Both the position numbers and the translations under genes were made by a program. Below, one piece after another: positions 1 to 11,934 of a stretch of 64,000 nucleotides of DNA; the first letter of the stretch is position 1; each line of letters begins with the position of its first letter. Below the pieces are notes generated by a model. It was not told where the DNA came from and made no database searches. It was given only the letters and a program-made list of their open reading frames with translations. The DNA is taken from contig OX393577.1 in the NCBI GenBank assembly GCA_947652605.1, positions 19,347,466 through 19,411,465 of the forward strand. The letters run 5' to 3'. This DNA comes from Elmis aenea (Eukaryota > Arthropoda > Insecta > Coleoptera > Elmidae).

Positions 1-504
1 TAAAACCTGTACCTTAGAACAGAGAAAAACTTTGAGGTAGTTGGGTTGCCTATACAATAGGAGATATTTTAGTCGATGCTGTACAAGAAATACAACAGTA
101 TATAACTTTATTCATTGTTTTTTGTTAATTAAATTGTTACAGAGGTTTTTTTTATGCGTTTGTAAGTATTAAGATAAATAATGTAGAATGATATCTTAAA
201 TATTTAACTTAAGATGGAAACTTCTTATACTACCTTTTTTTTGATTATAATTTTAATAATAATTCATATTAAGATTACAGTTTTTACCAATTTTTAATAA
301 ACTGCACAGATTAATCGTGGAATTTGTTTTCATGAATTATAAAAAAAGCAGTTTAAATCATTTGCGTTGATACATAGCAATTTTAAGTAAAATAAGTTTC
401 TTTAAAGATCATATGTGTCCTCTCGTAATTTGTTCTGGGGAATTTTTTATTATATTTTTTAAATATGATCTGTAAAAGAAATGTCAAAATAACACATAAG
501 TATT
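1..504. other. AT-rich sequence, nothing recognised
   Basis: Low-complexity AT-rich DNA. I see no reading frame, terminal repeat or RNA gene here. Confidence 0.4.
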
Positions 505-790
505 AAGTATACCGGGTGTAAATGAAGTGTGGTACACCCCCTTTTTTTCTTTAGTTTAGACATTAGATAAATGAAATTTTAGACATATATGCAAAAAACA
601 CATGCATACAATTGTTTCATTTCCGGTTTCGCCGGAAATGACCCCAACTTTGTTATTTTAAATGGAACACCCTGTATATTTTTACATTTTCGGAAAGAGG
701 AAGCGAGTTTGGATACAACTGCACTATTTTGGTTAATTTTTATAACCTCAAAAAAAAAATTGAAACGAAATTTAGTTTTTTATTAAGGGT
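505..790 (+). repeat. Half-arm of a palindromic element (relative of the 49.2-50.3 kb element)
   Basis: The stretch holding tttccggtttcgccggaaat, then 'aatggaacaccctgta', matches both arms of the palindrome at 49.5-49.9 kb. It also shares the 'tgaaattttagacatat' segment. Only one arm is present, so this is a fragment. The overlapping short ORF is not a gene: the homologous copy does not keep its frame. Confidence 0.6.
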
Positions 791-959
791 GCCGCGACCT
801 GCATAAATTAATTTTTATTATGTCAACATTTGTCCAAAAAACGTTTTTGTAAATTTTAAATGACATTTAGGTTACTTCAATCGGCTTTAAAGGTTGCGGA
901 TTCAGTTTTTTGACAAAAAGTTAGTTTTTTTTAACTAGAACTATGGTGGTACAAGCGTT

Positions 960-1575
960 TATTTAAATGGAGCATCTTCTAACGAATCCATCGATACCAA
1001 TAACTTGTATTTTTATTAAAAGTCTGCTTCAAAAATTTCAAATTATTGTGAATTAAAAAGTTAGAGACGACGTTCTTAAATCCAATGTTTGTTTTTTTCT
1101 GTTTTAACCAAAGCTTCTTAATGATTGTAATCTAAACTTAAACCTATCTAGCTCATACAATAGGCAAGTTTCGCATGATTCTAATATTTAACGGTAGTCA
1201 GAACACAAACCCTTACCTCCATTTACGATTTCATTTTGTTTTCCGTTTTCGTGAAAACGGTTGTAGATATTTAAAATCAGTTTTAATATTATTAATCAGC
1301 TTAAAATTTAGCGGCTTATCCAAATTTAAACCAATGTTCTAGCTTTTATAATAAACGAGTTTCCTATGGCTCTTATGTCCTGGAAACTTTAATGGTAGGT
1401 CAAGACACGAACCCCTATATTTATGGGCGTTTCCAGATATTATTAGTTTTTATGAAAAAGACTGAGTACGTTGAAATTGTTTTTTATTATTTTTAGTCAG
1501 CACAAACTTTAGCACCTTTTTTAAATGTAAACCCATGCTCTAACTTTTATAATAAATGTCCATGCTGGAACTCGA
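960..1575. repeat. Diverged tandem repeat, period about 200 bp
   Basis: Three successive blocks share the same order of words. Each has a variant of 'aaatttaaaccaatgttcta' followed by 'gcttttataataaa' and, further on, 'ggtaggtcaagacacgaacc'. The blocks begin near 1130, 1320 and 1525. Divergence is high, so this is old. The origin (satellite or arm of a palindromic transposon) is unknown. Confidence 0.4.
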
Positions 1576-2986
1576 ATTTCAATCAGTCCACAGACTATAC
1601 AAGTTGGTATGTGTAATGTTAATACTTTTTGATAAAATCAGGGCAATGTGTAATACTCTAGAAAAAAAAAACAAATGCTGACATTTTGTGCTATTGTATA
1701 ATTATATGTATCTATGATATAATTTTCACATTTTTACACATGTAATGCTATAGTTTCTTGTCAAGCTATGTATTATGCTTCGATGGCCTATTTTTGGTTG
1801 TTGTTACAACATACAACACTTGACACTCACATATCAGGTGCATTTTTTATAGCTTTATCTATAAAACGGCGCTTTGTTTTTTATGTTGATAATTTATGTG
1901 ACGTTGATCATTAATATGGAGCGTTTTCTCTTTAATTTCTTCTCCTAAGGTATGGACAGACTTACTTACGTTCTTCCATTTACGTAACTGGTATCTACTC
2001 TGTTCCCAATATGACAAAAGTAAATCATGTGTTTGAGCTGTATTGGTTCGATCTACCTTATTTCTGTACTCCTACGTGAATTGCCCAGTAGTTCTCAATA
2101 AGTAGCTGATAAAATATACGAGACAGGTTTTATTGATATTTAAATAACACTTGTTAAACAAAATTTTTTGAAAACATACAATAATTGTGGATATTTGCAT
2201 GATAATTTATATAAAAAATGAGTTGTGTATAATTGTATTAAATATATTGCAAAAGCGGGCATTTATGAATAAAATATTATTAGTTAAAATGTAGGGTAAG
2301 TAGCACATTTCATAAACAAACAACTTACAAGTTTAAACGGCTTAGATTTCAATTGGAAACTTGTCAATTTTAAATTACAAATTTTGTAAAGTTATGTTGT
2401 AGGAATTTTTATTTCCGCATTGTTTAAGAACACCATCTGAAAGTTTATGGTAAAATAGGTCCAAAAATTCGTAGCTTCAAAATACTTTTTATAACTTTAA
2501 TGGCATTATATTTTTAAAATGATTATGAACATAGTTGGGCTATTTGTAGTAAAATTTCGAATGTCCTAAAAGTCTTTTAATGGTTAATTTTATTTATTAA
2601 CTAGGCTGTGTGTGACCGGTATTACAAATAAATGTATGCATTTATAATTGTGAAATAGATAGACAATGACAATAACAATTAACAATTTTACGCTTAACAT
2701 TTAAAATATAGGTGTAAATTTATCCTTGAACGATTATTTTTCAATACATTAACAGCATAAGGAGAGGAACGTGCTGATTAACCTTATTCTTTATTAAAGA
2801 ATTATTACTCATTATAATAATGACATAAGAAGAAGAAAGTACTGGTTAACCTTTTTCTAGAATATTCAATAAGACACGATAAAATTCTATTGTTAATCGA
2901 TAATTATAACGCATATTTAATTTATGTGAAGGATGTAAATTAGAAACTATTCATACAATTAAATAACAAATATCAACGAAATAGGG
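1576..2986. other. Non-coding, nothing recognised
   Basis: AT-rich sequence without a supportable ORF, paired terminal repeats or an RNA gene. Confidence 0.35.
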
Positions 2987-2988
2987 TA

Positions 2989-4301
2989 GGGGAGACCGGG
3001 GATAAAAGTAACACGGGTAGGTTGTAACAGTGCCTATAGTTTCTTTAATTTTTGTTTTATATCGCCCTAAACGCTTTTGCAATGTTAAGTTACATCCAGC
3101 TCCCTACCTACATTGCTAGTTTTCATCTGTCATAGAGGTTAACTTTTTGCCAGCCAGAGTCACTATTTTCCGCCTAAAAGTTACTGCTCATCCGTCGAGT
3201 AACTTTTAGGCGATCTCTAAAATAGGAACAAAAAAGTACCTATATTATTTTGTTCTAAATTTAGTTGGCTATTGGTGGATGCAATACAATTTGACGTTAG
3301 AATCGTGGTTAATTGTGGATTCCCTGAAATTTTTTTTGTGTACACTTGGGGTCAAAAGTAACAAAGTGTTACAACCAACCCCAATTAATGTTTTCACTTG
3401 CAAATGTTCACTCTTAGCACATAATTGGTGGCTTTCTTCGTAGATGAGAATATACAAGAGTTGTCGGGATAGTTTTCCAGTTTGTTGTATCTTTTTGATT
3501 CACATTTTTAAATATGTAGGTACTTATAATCTTGGCAAACCTGGTAACTGCAGTCCCAAATTATTAAATTATAAAACTCAGTATATAATATCGGTTTAAT
3601 GATGGAAATGTATATAAAGCTAAATCATTTCTTAAAAAGCATTTTAAATTATAAAACCTATGTAAATTGGTAAGATCTGGTACTTTTGGTTTTCCTACCA
3701 GCCGCTATTGTTTTTATTCTATTACCTTAATATTTATAACTTAATATAAACAAAGCTTTAACCAACCCAACTTAACCTGACCCTCTTTTACTGATTTAAT
3801 GAATGACGGTCAGTTTAAAGAGCGGTTAGATTTTTTAAAAATAAAACAAACAGTTATTATGATCCAGTATAAATTTAATAATTTGGGACCGCCCTTACCT
3901 CGTATGCCATACTGTTCACTTATCATTTTGTATTGTACCAAAGATATATTTTTTTATTTTTTCATTTTGCTTATGTGTATTTTTGAATAAAATATTAATT
4001 TTGTTGATGAATACTAATATATTTACCCACTACTTATGAGCTGTGTTAATTATTTTGCCGTTACAACTTACCCAAATCATTGTTACTTTTAGCCCCAACG
4101 TTGAGGTTGAAAGTAACAGCTGTCTTACTAAAGAAAAAAAAAATTCTAACAGTTGCTTTAAGAAACACACGAAATAAATATCTTGGAAGCAAGACAAATG
4201 TCCAATCTATCATTAAACCAATTTGGATGTAAAAAATTTGTAATAATCTATGAGAAATTAAATAAAAACAAAAAAATGTTACTTTTATCCCCGGTCTCCC
4301 C
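2989..4301. mobile_element. Pogo-type non-autonomous element 'D' with TA duplication
   Basis: The left end GGGGAGACCGGGGATAAAAG is matched inverted by the right end, which reads cttttatccccggtctcccc. Both ends are flanked by TA (2987-2988 and 4302-4303), the hallmark of Tc1/mariner/pogo transposition. The interior repeats the terminal word: ggggtcaaaagtaac near 3350, an inverted copy reading gttacaaccaacccc, and a pair near 4080-4120 reading 'gttacttttagcccc' and 'gttgaaagtaac'. Such subterminal copies are expected to be transposase-binding sites (inference). A hairpin lies at 3171-3212. No transposase domain is readable, so this is a 1.3-kb non-autonomous member. Elements A, B, C and E share the architecture. 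Confidence 0.8.
3171..3212. repeat. Perfect 14-bp hairpin inside element D
   Basis: CGCCTAAAAGTTAC is followed after 14 bases by GTAACTTTTAGGCG, its exact reverse complement. The stem contains GTTACTTTTA-type sequence related to the element's own terminal word. It may be an internal protein-binding palindrome. Confidence 0.6.
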
Positions 4302-4364
4302 TACCTACTAGCATTTTGAATTTTAGAATTTGTGGTACTATTAATTTTCTAATATGTTTTTAAA

Positions 4365-4614
4365 CCGAGCTCGGTGGCTGGTTGGTATGCAACCTAGCGA
4401 GTAAATTCGGGAGGCGTGGGTTCGAATCCCGCGGCCGTCTGTCATCGTAGGGGTTTCAGGTGGTTTCCCCTACCTACTATAGGCAAATGCTGTGACAGTA
4501 CTTCCACCTACCCTCTACCCTTATCCACCTAATCCTAGTTCCCTCCTCCTCCACTTCGGTGATTAGCCATAGCAGCAAAAACATGCCGAAGTAAAATAAG
4601 TCAGATTTAAAAAA
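4365..4614 (+). mobile_element. tRNA-derived SINE with 14-bp target duplication
   Basis: The head is a tRNA-like pol III promoter. The A-box-like segment 'tggctggttgg' lies near 4374 and a canonical B box, ggttcgaatcc, follows about 50 bp later. The body 'ggtggtttcccctac ... taggcaaatgctg' resembles the conserved body of arthropod tRNA-SINEs (family recall, not searched). It ends in an A-rich tail. The 14-bp sequence AATATGTTTTTAAA flanks it exactly at 4351-4364 and 4615-4628, typical of LINE-driven target-primed integration. The intact duplication suggests fairly recent insertion. Confidence 0.88.
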
Positions 4615-4628
4615 AATATGTTTTTAAA

Positions 4629-5533
4629 TACGGTAAAATAAAGTTATCAACTTTGAAAAAAGATTCATTGGGAGCTTTTAGGGTTGGAAAGTAAAGATGG
4701 CAAAGTGCAGTAGCGCAGGCAGGATGTTTTTATGGGGGAGGTTTACAAAAGCAACAGCCTTTTAAATTGATTTGTACTTTTCCAACCTCTCACGCAAACA
4801 CGAATTGTCAAATTTACCAAAGTATATTTATGACAACTTTTACATAAAATTGGTTGGACATGTTCATTGGAGTTTTATCTACGCCCCTAGTTTAAAGTGT
4901 CCAGGTTTAGGGGCGTAACGATCCCCTTTTACCCCCTTCTGCATACGCCAATGGTAAAGTGTATTTTTCCTAAAGGGAATTCTTTCAAGAGGTTTAGAAT
5001 AAAATCTTTGAAAGTATTAACAGTGTTTTTAATTCACAATAAATTCCTATAATATAAAATTGTCTAATGTAATTTGATTAGTCGTTCATTAACTGAATTA
5101 CTAAATAAAACGTTACTGTGTGTAGCTTAAGCATCGTTTAATTTTAGAATAATGGCTATGATACGATATTTTGCAAACTGCACAAGAATCTGTTAAAAGA
5201 AAAGACAAATATAGTCTGAGAACCTCTGGCAAGAGCATAACAATACGAGCATCCTGACAATGGAGCAATTCGTGCAGTGGCCAAGGAGGCCGGGTCGCCA
5301 ACGTGACCACGGCTCGTGACATCCACGAATCGCCAATCTCCACCTCCTCCACACCAGTGTGTTCTCCTCGTACCCTCGACAGGAACATTAACCGTGTGAT
5401 CCAGAATAAATCACATTTGTTTGTGAACGGCTAACTAACGGGTGTATTACTAATCGGACGTTACGTTTACTTGTCAATGTGATGAAATTAATCGCATCTG
5501 AAGAATTTTGTGGATTTGATTATTTTGTGAATA
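4629..5533. other. Non-coding, with a GC-richer stretch at about 5220-5390
   Basis: Mostly AT-rich. Bases 5220-5390 are clearly richer in G and C. They give a 91-residue minus-strand reading frame (5113-5388) with no family resemblance and no supporting splice sites, so I do not call a gene. It could be an old element fragment or a host exon remnant. Confidence 0.3.
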
Positions 5534-6613
5534 TACAGGGTGGTCCACTTTTTATTAGCAGGACTTTAACAGTCGATACAAAAACTTATTTTAAAGCTAA
5601 TATCGCATATCAATATGGGCCCATAAACGTTTCATTTTTAAAGATACCGGGTGTTGAAATTTTCGAAAAAATATCGATAATTTTTAACCGTTTCTCAACC
5701 AGTAGATATATTTAAACCAAATTTGGTATACAGCACCACCTTACAGGTTAGCACATTCGGCGAGAATGTCAAGTTCCACAAGCAACCAGTGGCGGAGTTG
5801 TGAGCGTTCAGTTTCAATAAACTTTATGAAAAACTAGTACGGCTCTGTTCAAAATTAAAGTCGAAGTGGTTTTTGGATAGAAAATTTTATTTAAAACAAA
5901 AAGTATCTTTTGACATTTCTTCGTTTCTACCATCGTTTGTCGCGAAATTTAATTTATTTTACTATTCTTGCGAAAAATTTGCTCATAGTTCGATCTAAAA
6001 ATATTGCGAAAAGCAGAAAATTGCAAATTGCAGAGTAAATGCTCTATAATCGTTAATTTAGCAAGACTTCTTTTCTCATTATTAGCATGTTCTGTTATTA
6101 AAAACTGCAGAAATCGGTAATTACTTTTCATTTCGAATATTAGCGATATTTTGGATCTAACTTATGAGCGAATTTTTCGCGAGAATAGTAAAATAGGTCA
6201 AATTTCGCGCCAAACGGTGGCAGATACGAAGAAAAGTCGAGAGACTCTTTTCGTTTAGAATAAAAAGCTCTACCCAAAACAAGTTCTAGTTTGATTTTGT
6301 ACAGGGCCGTACTAGTTTTTTATAAAATTTATTGAAACTGAACCTTGCAACTCCGCCACTGGTTGCTTGTGGAGCTTAACATTCTCACCGAAAGTGGTAA
6401 CCTGTAAGGTGGTGCTGTATACCAAATTTGGTTTAAATAAATCTACTGGTTGAGAAACGGTTAAAAATTATCGATATTTTTTGGAAAATTTCAACACCCT
6501 GTATCTTTAAAATGAAGCGTTTATGGGCCCATGTTGATACGGAATATTCGCTTTAAAATAAGTTTTTGTATCGACTGTTAAAGTTCTGTTACAAAAAAGT
6601 GGACCAACCTGTA
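5534..6613. mobile_element. Full-length palindromic (foldback) element, about 1.08 kb
   Basis: The left end TACAGGGTGGTCCACTTTTT is mirrored by the right end AAAAAGTGGACCAACCTGTA. The symmetry continues to the middle: the 5750-5830 segment (gttccacaagcaaccagtgg) returns inverted near 6350, and 'actattcttgcgaaaaattt' near 5960 returns near 6175. The centre is near 6070. The interior has no coding capacity. The TACAGGGTG ends match the other palindromic elements at 12.4, 34.2, 49.2, 57.1 and 61.6 kb, suggesting a common mobilising transposase (inference). Confidence 0.85.
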
Positions 6614-6799
6614 TTAACATGTAATTATTGGGGTATATTAATCTTAAGTTGGAGAGATTTGTTGGCACGTTTCTTATCATTACAAAGATGTTTAGCGCTT
6701 TGAAGACCTTGCATCCCTACAAGTTAGTCAAATTAGGAACACCCAATATACTTTTCTAAGTAACTGATATTTTTATCACATATATTGTTCAGATAGAAG

Positions 6800-8004
6800 C
6801 AGGGTGGATAAAAATCATGATTTAAAAAAAAAATCGATTTATTTGATTTAAATCAGATTTTTTTGATTTAAATCAGATGTACCATATTATCGAATTTAGT
6901 GACATATTCACATGCTATTTCTGTTTTGTACCTACTAATATATTTAATAACCAATACTTATATTTAATTCAGTAGTGAATTTTTGTCAAAATGAAAAATT
7001 AAATATAATGATTAAGAATTTTGAAAAAATCAGTGCTAAATGGTGATGTTTAATTAATTATATACAGGATGTCATTAGTGCGGGATCGGTCGATTGTGGC
7101 TAAACGGCTTGAGATATGAAGTTGATTCAAGTGCTATTTTATACAGTTTTTTCTAAACAACACAATAAAAATATTTTCAAATATACAGGGTGAGTCACCT
7201 TTCTGGAACTAATAGCAACTTATATATTTCAAATACAACACCCAATTTTTTATTTAATATTTTTGACCGCCTTAATTTTAGCTTTGCATCAATATGAAAT
7301 ACTACAGGTTTTTATACGCCGTTGAAAAAAAAAATATTCTAAATTATTCAAGGTTTTAAGTCTTTATTAAAAAAATTCTCCTGAAGTTATTTTGAAGTAC
7401 AGAGTTATAATTTGGTATGGACTTGCAGAAAAAATTTCTCTGTTCGCTCGATATGAAAAAATTTGAATCACACATACAGGGGTGTTTATAAATAGCTGGC
7501 AACTTCCATGATTTTCAAAAGATCGTAACTCGATTTTTTCAAATGCAAACCACTGTATTTTTTTATGTCATCGAATTCGTCTTTAAAAGAGCTTCATATT
7601 TTGTTAAGTATGTCCTATACCCAAAACTCATACTTTTCGAGATATTCGACATTTTTCTTCAAATTGTTATTGAAGCAATAGAGTGCCGTGGAAATCAAAA
7701 AAACTGTGTTCACTTCGCTAACGTCAAAAACTTGTCATTTATTTTTTGAATTATTGCATTTCCACAATGAATATTACTTTACAAGAGCAAATTGATATGA
7801 TTTATTCACCATTTCGTGTATTTAATTACTAATAGTAATACAATTTTGTTTCATTATAAATATTATATTGTACTCATATAATCTGTGATTTAAATCAAGT
7901 AATTTTATTAAAAAAATCTATTGATTTAAATCAATGATTTTTTTTTTAAATCACTTGATTTAAATCGTGATTTAAATCAATTGAATTAAATCTGCTCAAC
8001 CCTG
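6800..8004. mobile_element. hAT-type element, 'gatttaaatc' family, with internal insertions
   Basis: The element starts CAGGGTGGATAAAAATCATG and ends GCTCAACCCTG. It is flanked by a perfect 8-bp direct repeat GATAGAAG (6792-6799 and 8005-8012), as hAT transposases generate. Both ends carry clustered gatttaaatc words, as in the elements at 20.3, 30.5 and 53.3 kb. Its middle (about 7069-7810) is foreign, mariner-like material. No hAT transposase remains. Confidence 0.85.
7069..7810 (+). mobile_element. Composite of mariner-like arm fragments with a transposase N-terminal stub
   Basis: Three successive ends of the TACAGGGTG type occur here (7068 'tacaggatgtcatt', 7191 'tacagggtgagtcacc', 7476 'tacaggggtgtttat'), each followed by arm-like sequence with 'gagatat' words. 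Near 7768 an ATG opens a short frame, MNITLQEQIDMIY. This resembles the N-terminus of insect IS630/Tc1/mariner-type transposases and is cut off after about 14 residues. This is debris of several insertions inside the hAT element. Confidence 0.5.
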
Positions 8005-8012
8005 GATAGAAG

Positions 8013-9366
8013 TGATGTCTTGCTTTAAAAATACTCTCCTGACAATTAACTGCAAGAATTAACACTGCAATTTCCGGAACCTGTCTCATATGAAATCCAT
8101 CACATGTCTAGATACTAATTACATCTTTTTTCATTAGCAATAAAAACTATCACCTTTGCATTGAATGTAATTTTCTAACCTTAAGAGAAATGATTAAGAT
8201 GAAGGCGCCTTTCTCTTACATAACAGCAATAACTTTCCTTTTCCGTTAATCAATAATTGATCTAATATTGACTTGTAAGACCATTTACCAGAAGTTTTTG
8301 TTCCTGGCTCTTGAACCTATCATTGCACTAAAGTTCAAAAGTAATAATGAGGTAGCTCACGACATTATATATTGGGTTGATAGTGTTGGTACACCATTCA
8401 CAATTTGTTACAGTTTAGATTTATCACACAGGAGGCTATTTTTTAATGTGGCGTGTGTGAAACTGCCCTTTAGGCAATTAACATGTTATTTTGGAATGAG
8501 GTTATTTTGATGGATTATAGAAATGTATTGTAGGAAAGGTAATAGTTGTTTTTTAATTTCAATAAATTCAGGCCCTCGTATTCCAAAGCACAAAAAAAGA
8601 CTGTAATAATGTTTGATATCATAAGGTATTATCCAATGTGTAATAGCTTACAATATTGGTCTGAGGTGCACTTGCTTAGATGACATAGTCAACCGTGACG
8701 ATCACCGATGTGGAAAAACGTTAGTATGCTTAATAACAAAGCACAATATGTTTCGCGATGTATAACGATTATAAACAATGGTATAAATAGTTTATGTGGA
8801 AAATTAAAACTGGAATCAACACAGTCGACAAGTACCAAGTCGCCACTTAGTAAAACGTGTAGTGTTAATTATTAATACTGCATATAGCAAACATTCTACA
8901 ACGGCCTTTCTGCAAGTAAAAGGCCAATTTATTACGGCAATTGATAAGATTTGTGAAGTACATTAAGTGTTAATTATATTTGAGTGAATTTGTTGCAAGC
9001 CCTGTTTTGATTATAGTGCTTTACCCACAATTTACCTTCATTACAAGATTGTGCGTTAAAAAATGACAGTACCTACTGAACGTAATGGAACGAAATTACA
9101 CATTTTTCAGCTACATCGTTATAAATGCTTCGTACATGATTGCCGATTTTTTTTCCAAACAGTTTTTACATTAAGCTTTATTAACAAGCATGGGAAAGAG
9201 ATGTCGTATTTACACAAAATTACCTCTACCGAAACAATCAGGTTTGATGAGTTATGACAGGCCTTAAATGATGAATTCCATCGAATTTTTATCACTGTGC
9301 GTATCGAGCGGTAGGGTTATAATATTAAACCAAAATTTCTAATACATTCTTATTGCGTTCTTATCC
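8013..9366. other. Non-coding, nothing recognised
   Basis: AT-rich sequence. Short frames at 8268-8510 and 9063-9257 show no motif, no compositional contrast and no splice context, and I do not call them. Confidence 0.35.
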
Positions 9367-9613
9367 CTGTAGACCAGTGCTTCCCAAACTGTGGTCCGCG
9401 GACCCCCAGGGGTCCGCGGACTGTTCCCTGGGGGTCCGCAGGCAAAATCTTGAATCGCATGTTTGAGCTGCGAGTTGAAGTGCGACTATTTTTAATAGAT
9501 AAAGATTTTTATTTGAAAGACCGTTAGATAGTTACGCCAGATTAATTAAAATATTCTTCCATTTAAGTGACTTAAACTTAAGTTTGCACGGGAGTGCAAT
9601 AAATATTTTCATA

Positions 9614-9820
9614 ATGGAGGAGAAAATAGAAGCTATGATCAAAAAGTTACATTTATTGGCGATTAATTTACAAAATAATAATTTTGATTCGTTTCCTACC
9701 TTACTTGAGTTCATCAAAAACTCAGAAAAAATCGTACCCAACGAATGTGTTGCAAATATGATTCTGCACTTACAAACATTGAAAATAACTTTCAAAGATT
9801 ATTTTCCTGAAGTGCAATAA
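9614..9820 (+). pseudogene. hAT transposase fragment (ZBED5/FAM200-like)
   Basis: A 68-residue frame starts at an ATG at 9614. Its text (SFPTLLEFIKNSEKIVPNEC, then HLQTLKITFKDYFPE) resembles the middle of ZBED5/FAM200-type hAT transposases, where an 'FPxLxEF...HLxxLxxxFxxYFP' pattern precedes the dimerisation region (recalled, not searched). No BED finger, catalytic core or C-terminal dimerisation domain remains, since a full transposase is about 600 residues. It lies within the hAT termini, which supports the call. It is a deletion relic, not a functional gene. Confidence 0.6.
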
Positions 9821-10272
9821 AATATCTCGTAAAATTACAAACATAACCGTTATTGAACAAGCCAAACTTGTTAAGGTATCGTGTAATAATGATTTAAAAA
9901 CTTAGTTTAAAGAAACTAGTCCCAGTGACTTTTGGATCTCAATACAAAAATGTTACCTTTACTAGCTTAAAATGCGTTAAAACATTTACTTTCATTCTAC
10001 TCAACTTATTTGTGCAACCCGACGTTTTCTCTGTTAGTTTATATTAAAAATAAACAAATATTAAATGTGAAATTATATTTAAGAATTTATTTATCCGGAA
10101 TTAAACCCGAGATCGATAAGATCGTAGGCACAAAGCAACACAATTTTTTACTTAGTTCATCAAAATAAAACATTTTATTTAAGGTGTAAAGTTTAATTGT
10201 GTTATATAAAACGAATCAAAGAATTAAAAATATTTGTTTCAAAACCAAATTTTTTGTTTATAATACCTATCC

Positions 10273-10630
10273 CAGTGATGGCAAACCTAGTCAACCCAGA
10301 GTGTTTAGGTGATGCTTATTAAGTGACGTGTCACCCACATATAAATATCAAACGATACTGTTATCAAAGCAATATTAAAACAATAAAAATTGTTTTCTAA
10401 ATATGATCTCTTGGTCGAAATCATCAGACTTGAGAATAATCACAGATTTTCTGATTGGTAATTATATGACAAATAATGGGTGCCCATGAATACCACTAAG
10501 TCCCGATTGCATAAAAGCTAAACCTGGGATTAACCCAGGGTTTATTTTTTATGCAATCAGACCTAAACGTTTAAAATCGAAATCTCAGCTGCGTGTCACG
10601 AAAAAAGCAGCAGCAGCAGTTTGCCATCAC
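10273..10630. mobile_element. Nested hAT-like MITE
   Basis: The sequence starts CAGTGATGGCAAACCTAG and ends GCAGTTTGCCATCAC, which are complementary ends of hAT type. No 8-bp duplication is visible, because the right end has been trimmed into the surrounding hAT element. Internally there is a short palindrome (aaacctgggattaacccaggg). Confidence 0.55.
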
Positions 10631-10735
10631 AAGAGGGGCCCGCCGTAAAATCTGTGGAAAAAAGTGGTCCGCCGTAAAATCTGTGGAAAAAAGGGGTCCG
10701 CAGACCAACAAAGTTTGGGAAACACTGCTGTAGAC

Positions 10736-11063
10736 TATGTAATTCTGTATAAATACGAAAAAAAAATGTAAAGCAAATGTTTAATATAAAATAATAAGCC
10801 AAGTCTTCGGCTACATCTTTGTTCTTTCTCTTTTGATGCGAGGGTATGTGCCGCCCTTATTTATTCTTTTCAATGCTGCCCCTTTCCGGTGTTGTCATCA
10901 AAAGTAACTAACGAACAAAACATTTTCATCTACATTTTGTATTAAAAAAAAATATCGCACAATTCTTTCAATTTTTATTTTAATTGTGGTAAATAATAAT
11001 TTTACCGCCCCTAGGAAGTGCTGCCCTCAGGCGGTGCCCGAGTTGCCTTAGTGCTAGCGAGTA
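10736..11063. other. Non-coding spacer
   Basis: It contains isolated C-rich words ('gctgcccctttccgg', 'gaagtgctgccctcaggcgg') that may be one end of a further decayed DNA transposon. No partner end was found. Confidence 0.3.
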
Positions 11064-11068
11064 GCGAC

Positions 11069-11929
11069 TAGGGTTTCTTTCCGGGATCCCGGGTTCCCGG
11101 GATCCCGGCCCATTTTAGGCTATTTTATATTTCCTGGGAAATGCTTTTAGTCCCGGGAATTTTCGGGATTTAAAAAAAGTGTTATTTTCGTTTATTTTGA
11201 GCTAAGTAAGATCTTTGTAATACTATCATAACTTATTAGAATTTATTATAAATTTCTTTAGTAACAGAAAATTATGGACAAACTTAATTTTTATTTAAAA
11301 AAAATATATCTCTTTTATATTTTTGCTTTTAGTTTGGCGTAAAGAAGCCCGACCTCCATGACAAATTTAATATCTTTAAAATACTTTTACAGTTTTATTT
11401 TTGTGTACCCTGGTAATGCGAAACAAAATAGCTTAAAAATTAAATTTTATAGATAATAACGATGTTTCTTTGCTGCTAGATGCTTTCAAGAAAATTTCAC
11501 CTACAGTAATAGAGACTGAGAGACATTTTATACAGCAGGACTTTTTGTTAATAAATCAAGAAAAAGACTAAGTGATCGAAGCACAGATCACCTTTGTTTT
11601 CTTAAATTACATTACAAAAGTTCATTGTAAAAATTATATTATTGTTTTCATAAATATGAAATTGCAATAGAAAGGTTATATTTCTCAAATGTATGTTTCT
11701 CTCACAAATATTATTTAATTATTTATAATAATCATGGAGCAAAATGTATTGCATATATGACCAGGAGTTGTTTTTAAGTAATAAACCGCTGCCTTTATTT
11801 TTTCGATTATTTATTTAAAAATATTGACATAATTTATTACATCCCGGGATGCCGGGAAATCCCGGGATAAAGGCCGATTTCTTCCTGGAATCCCGGGACA
11901 AGCAAAATGATCAAATATGAGAAACCCTA
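11069..11929. mobile_element. TIR element with CCCGGGAT-rich ends, 5-bp duplication
   Basis: The left end TAGGGTTTCTTTCCGGGATC and the right end, reading ATATGAGAAACCCTA, are inverted. Both subterminal zones are packed with CCCGGGATCCCGGG-type palindromes, while the interior is AT-rich and non-coding. The flanks both carry GCGAC (11064-11068 and 11930-11934). A 5-bp duplication does not fit hAT (8 bp) or Tc1/mariner (TA), so I leave the superfamily open. Confidence 0.6.
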
Positions 11930-11934
11930 GCGAC

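Larger units (their letters stand above)
9375..10727 (+). mobile_element. hAT element (Charlie/Buster-like ends) with 8-bp duplication
   Basis: The left end CAGTGCTTCCCAAACTGTGG is mirrored by the right end AAAGTTTGGGAAACACTG. The perfect 8-bp repeat CTGTAGAC flanks it (9367-9374 and 10728-10735). The subterminal 'ggtccgcggacccc' motif is typical of hAT elements whose transposase gave rise to ZBED5/FAM200-type proteins. It contains a transposase fragment (9614-9820) and a nested hAT-like MITE. Near the right end, a 31-bp unit holding ccgccgtaaaatctgtgg is tandemly duplicated (about 10636-10698). Confidence 0.88.

Noticed and set aside
4365..4440. A functional tRNA gene
   Set aside because: A and B boxes are present, but acceptor and anticodon stems do not fold properly and the segment continues into a SINE body with a 14-bp duplication.
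5113..5388. 91-codon minus-strand ORF in a GC-richer patch
   Set aside because: No recognisable family, no convincing splice sites, and the opposite strand is equally open in places. Left as unexplained composition.
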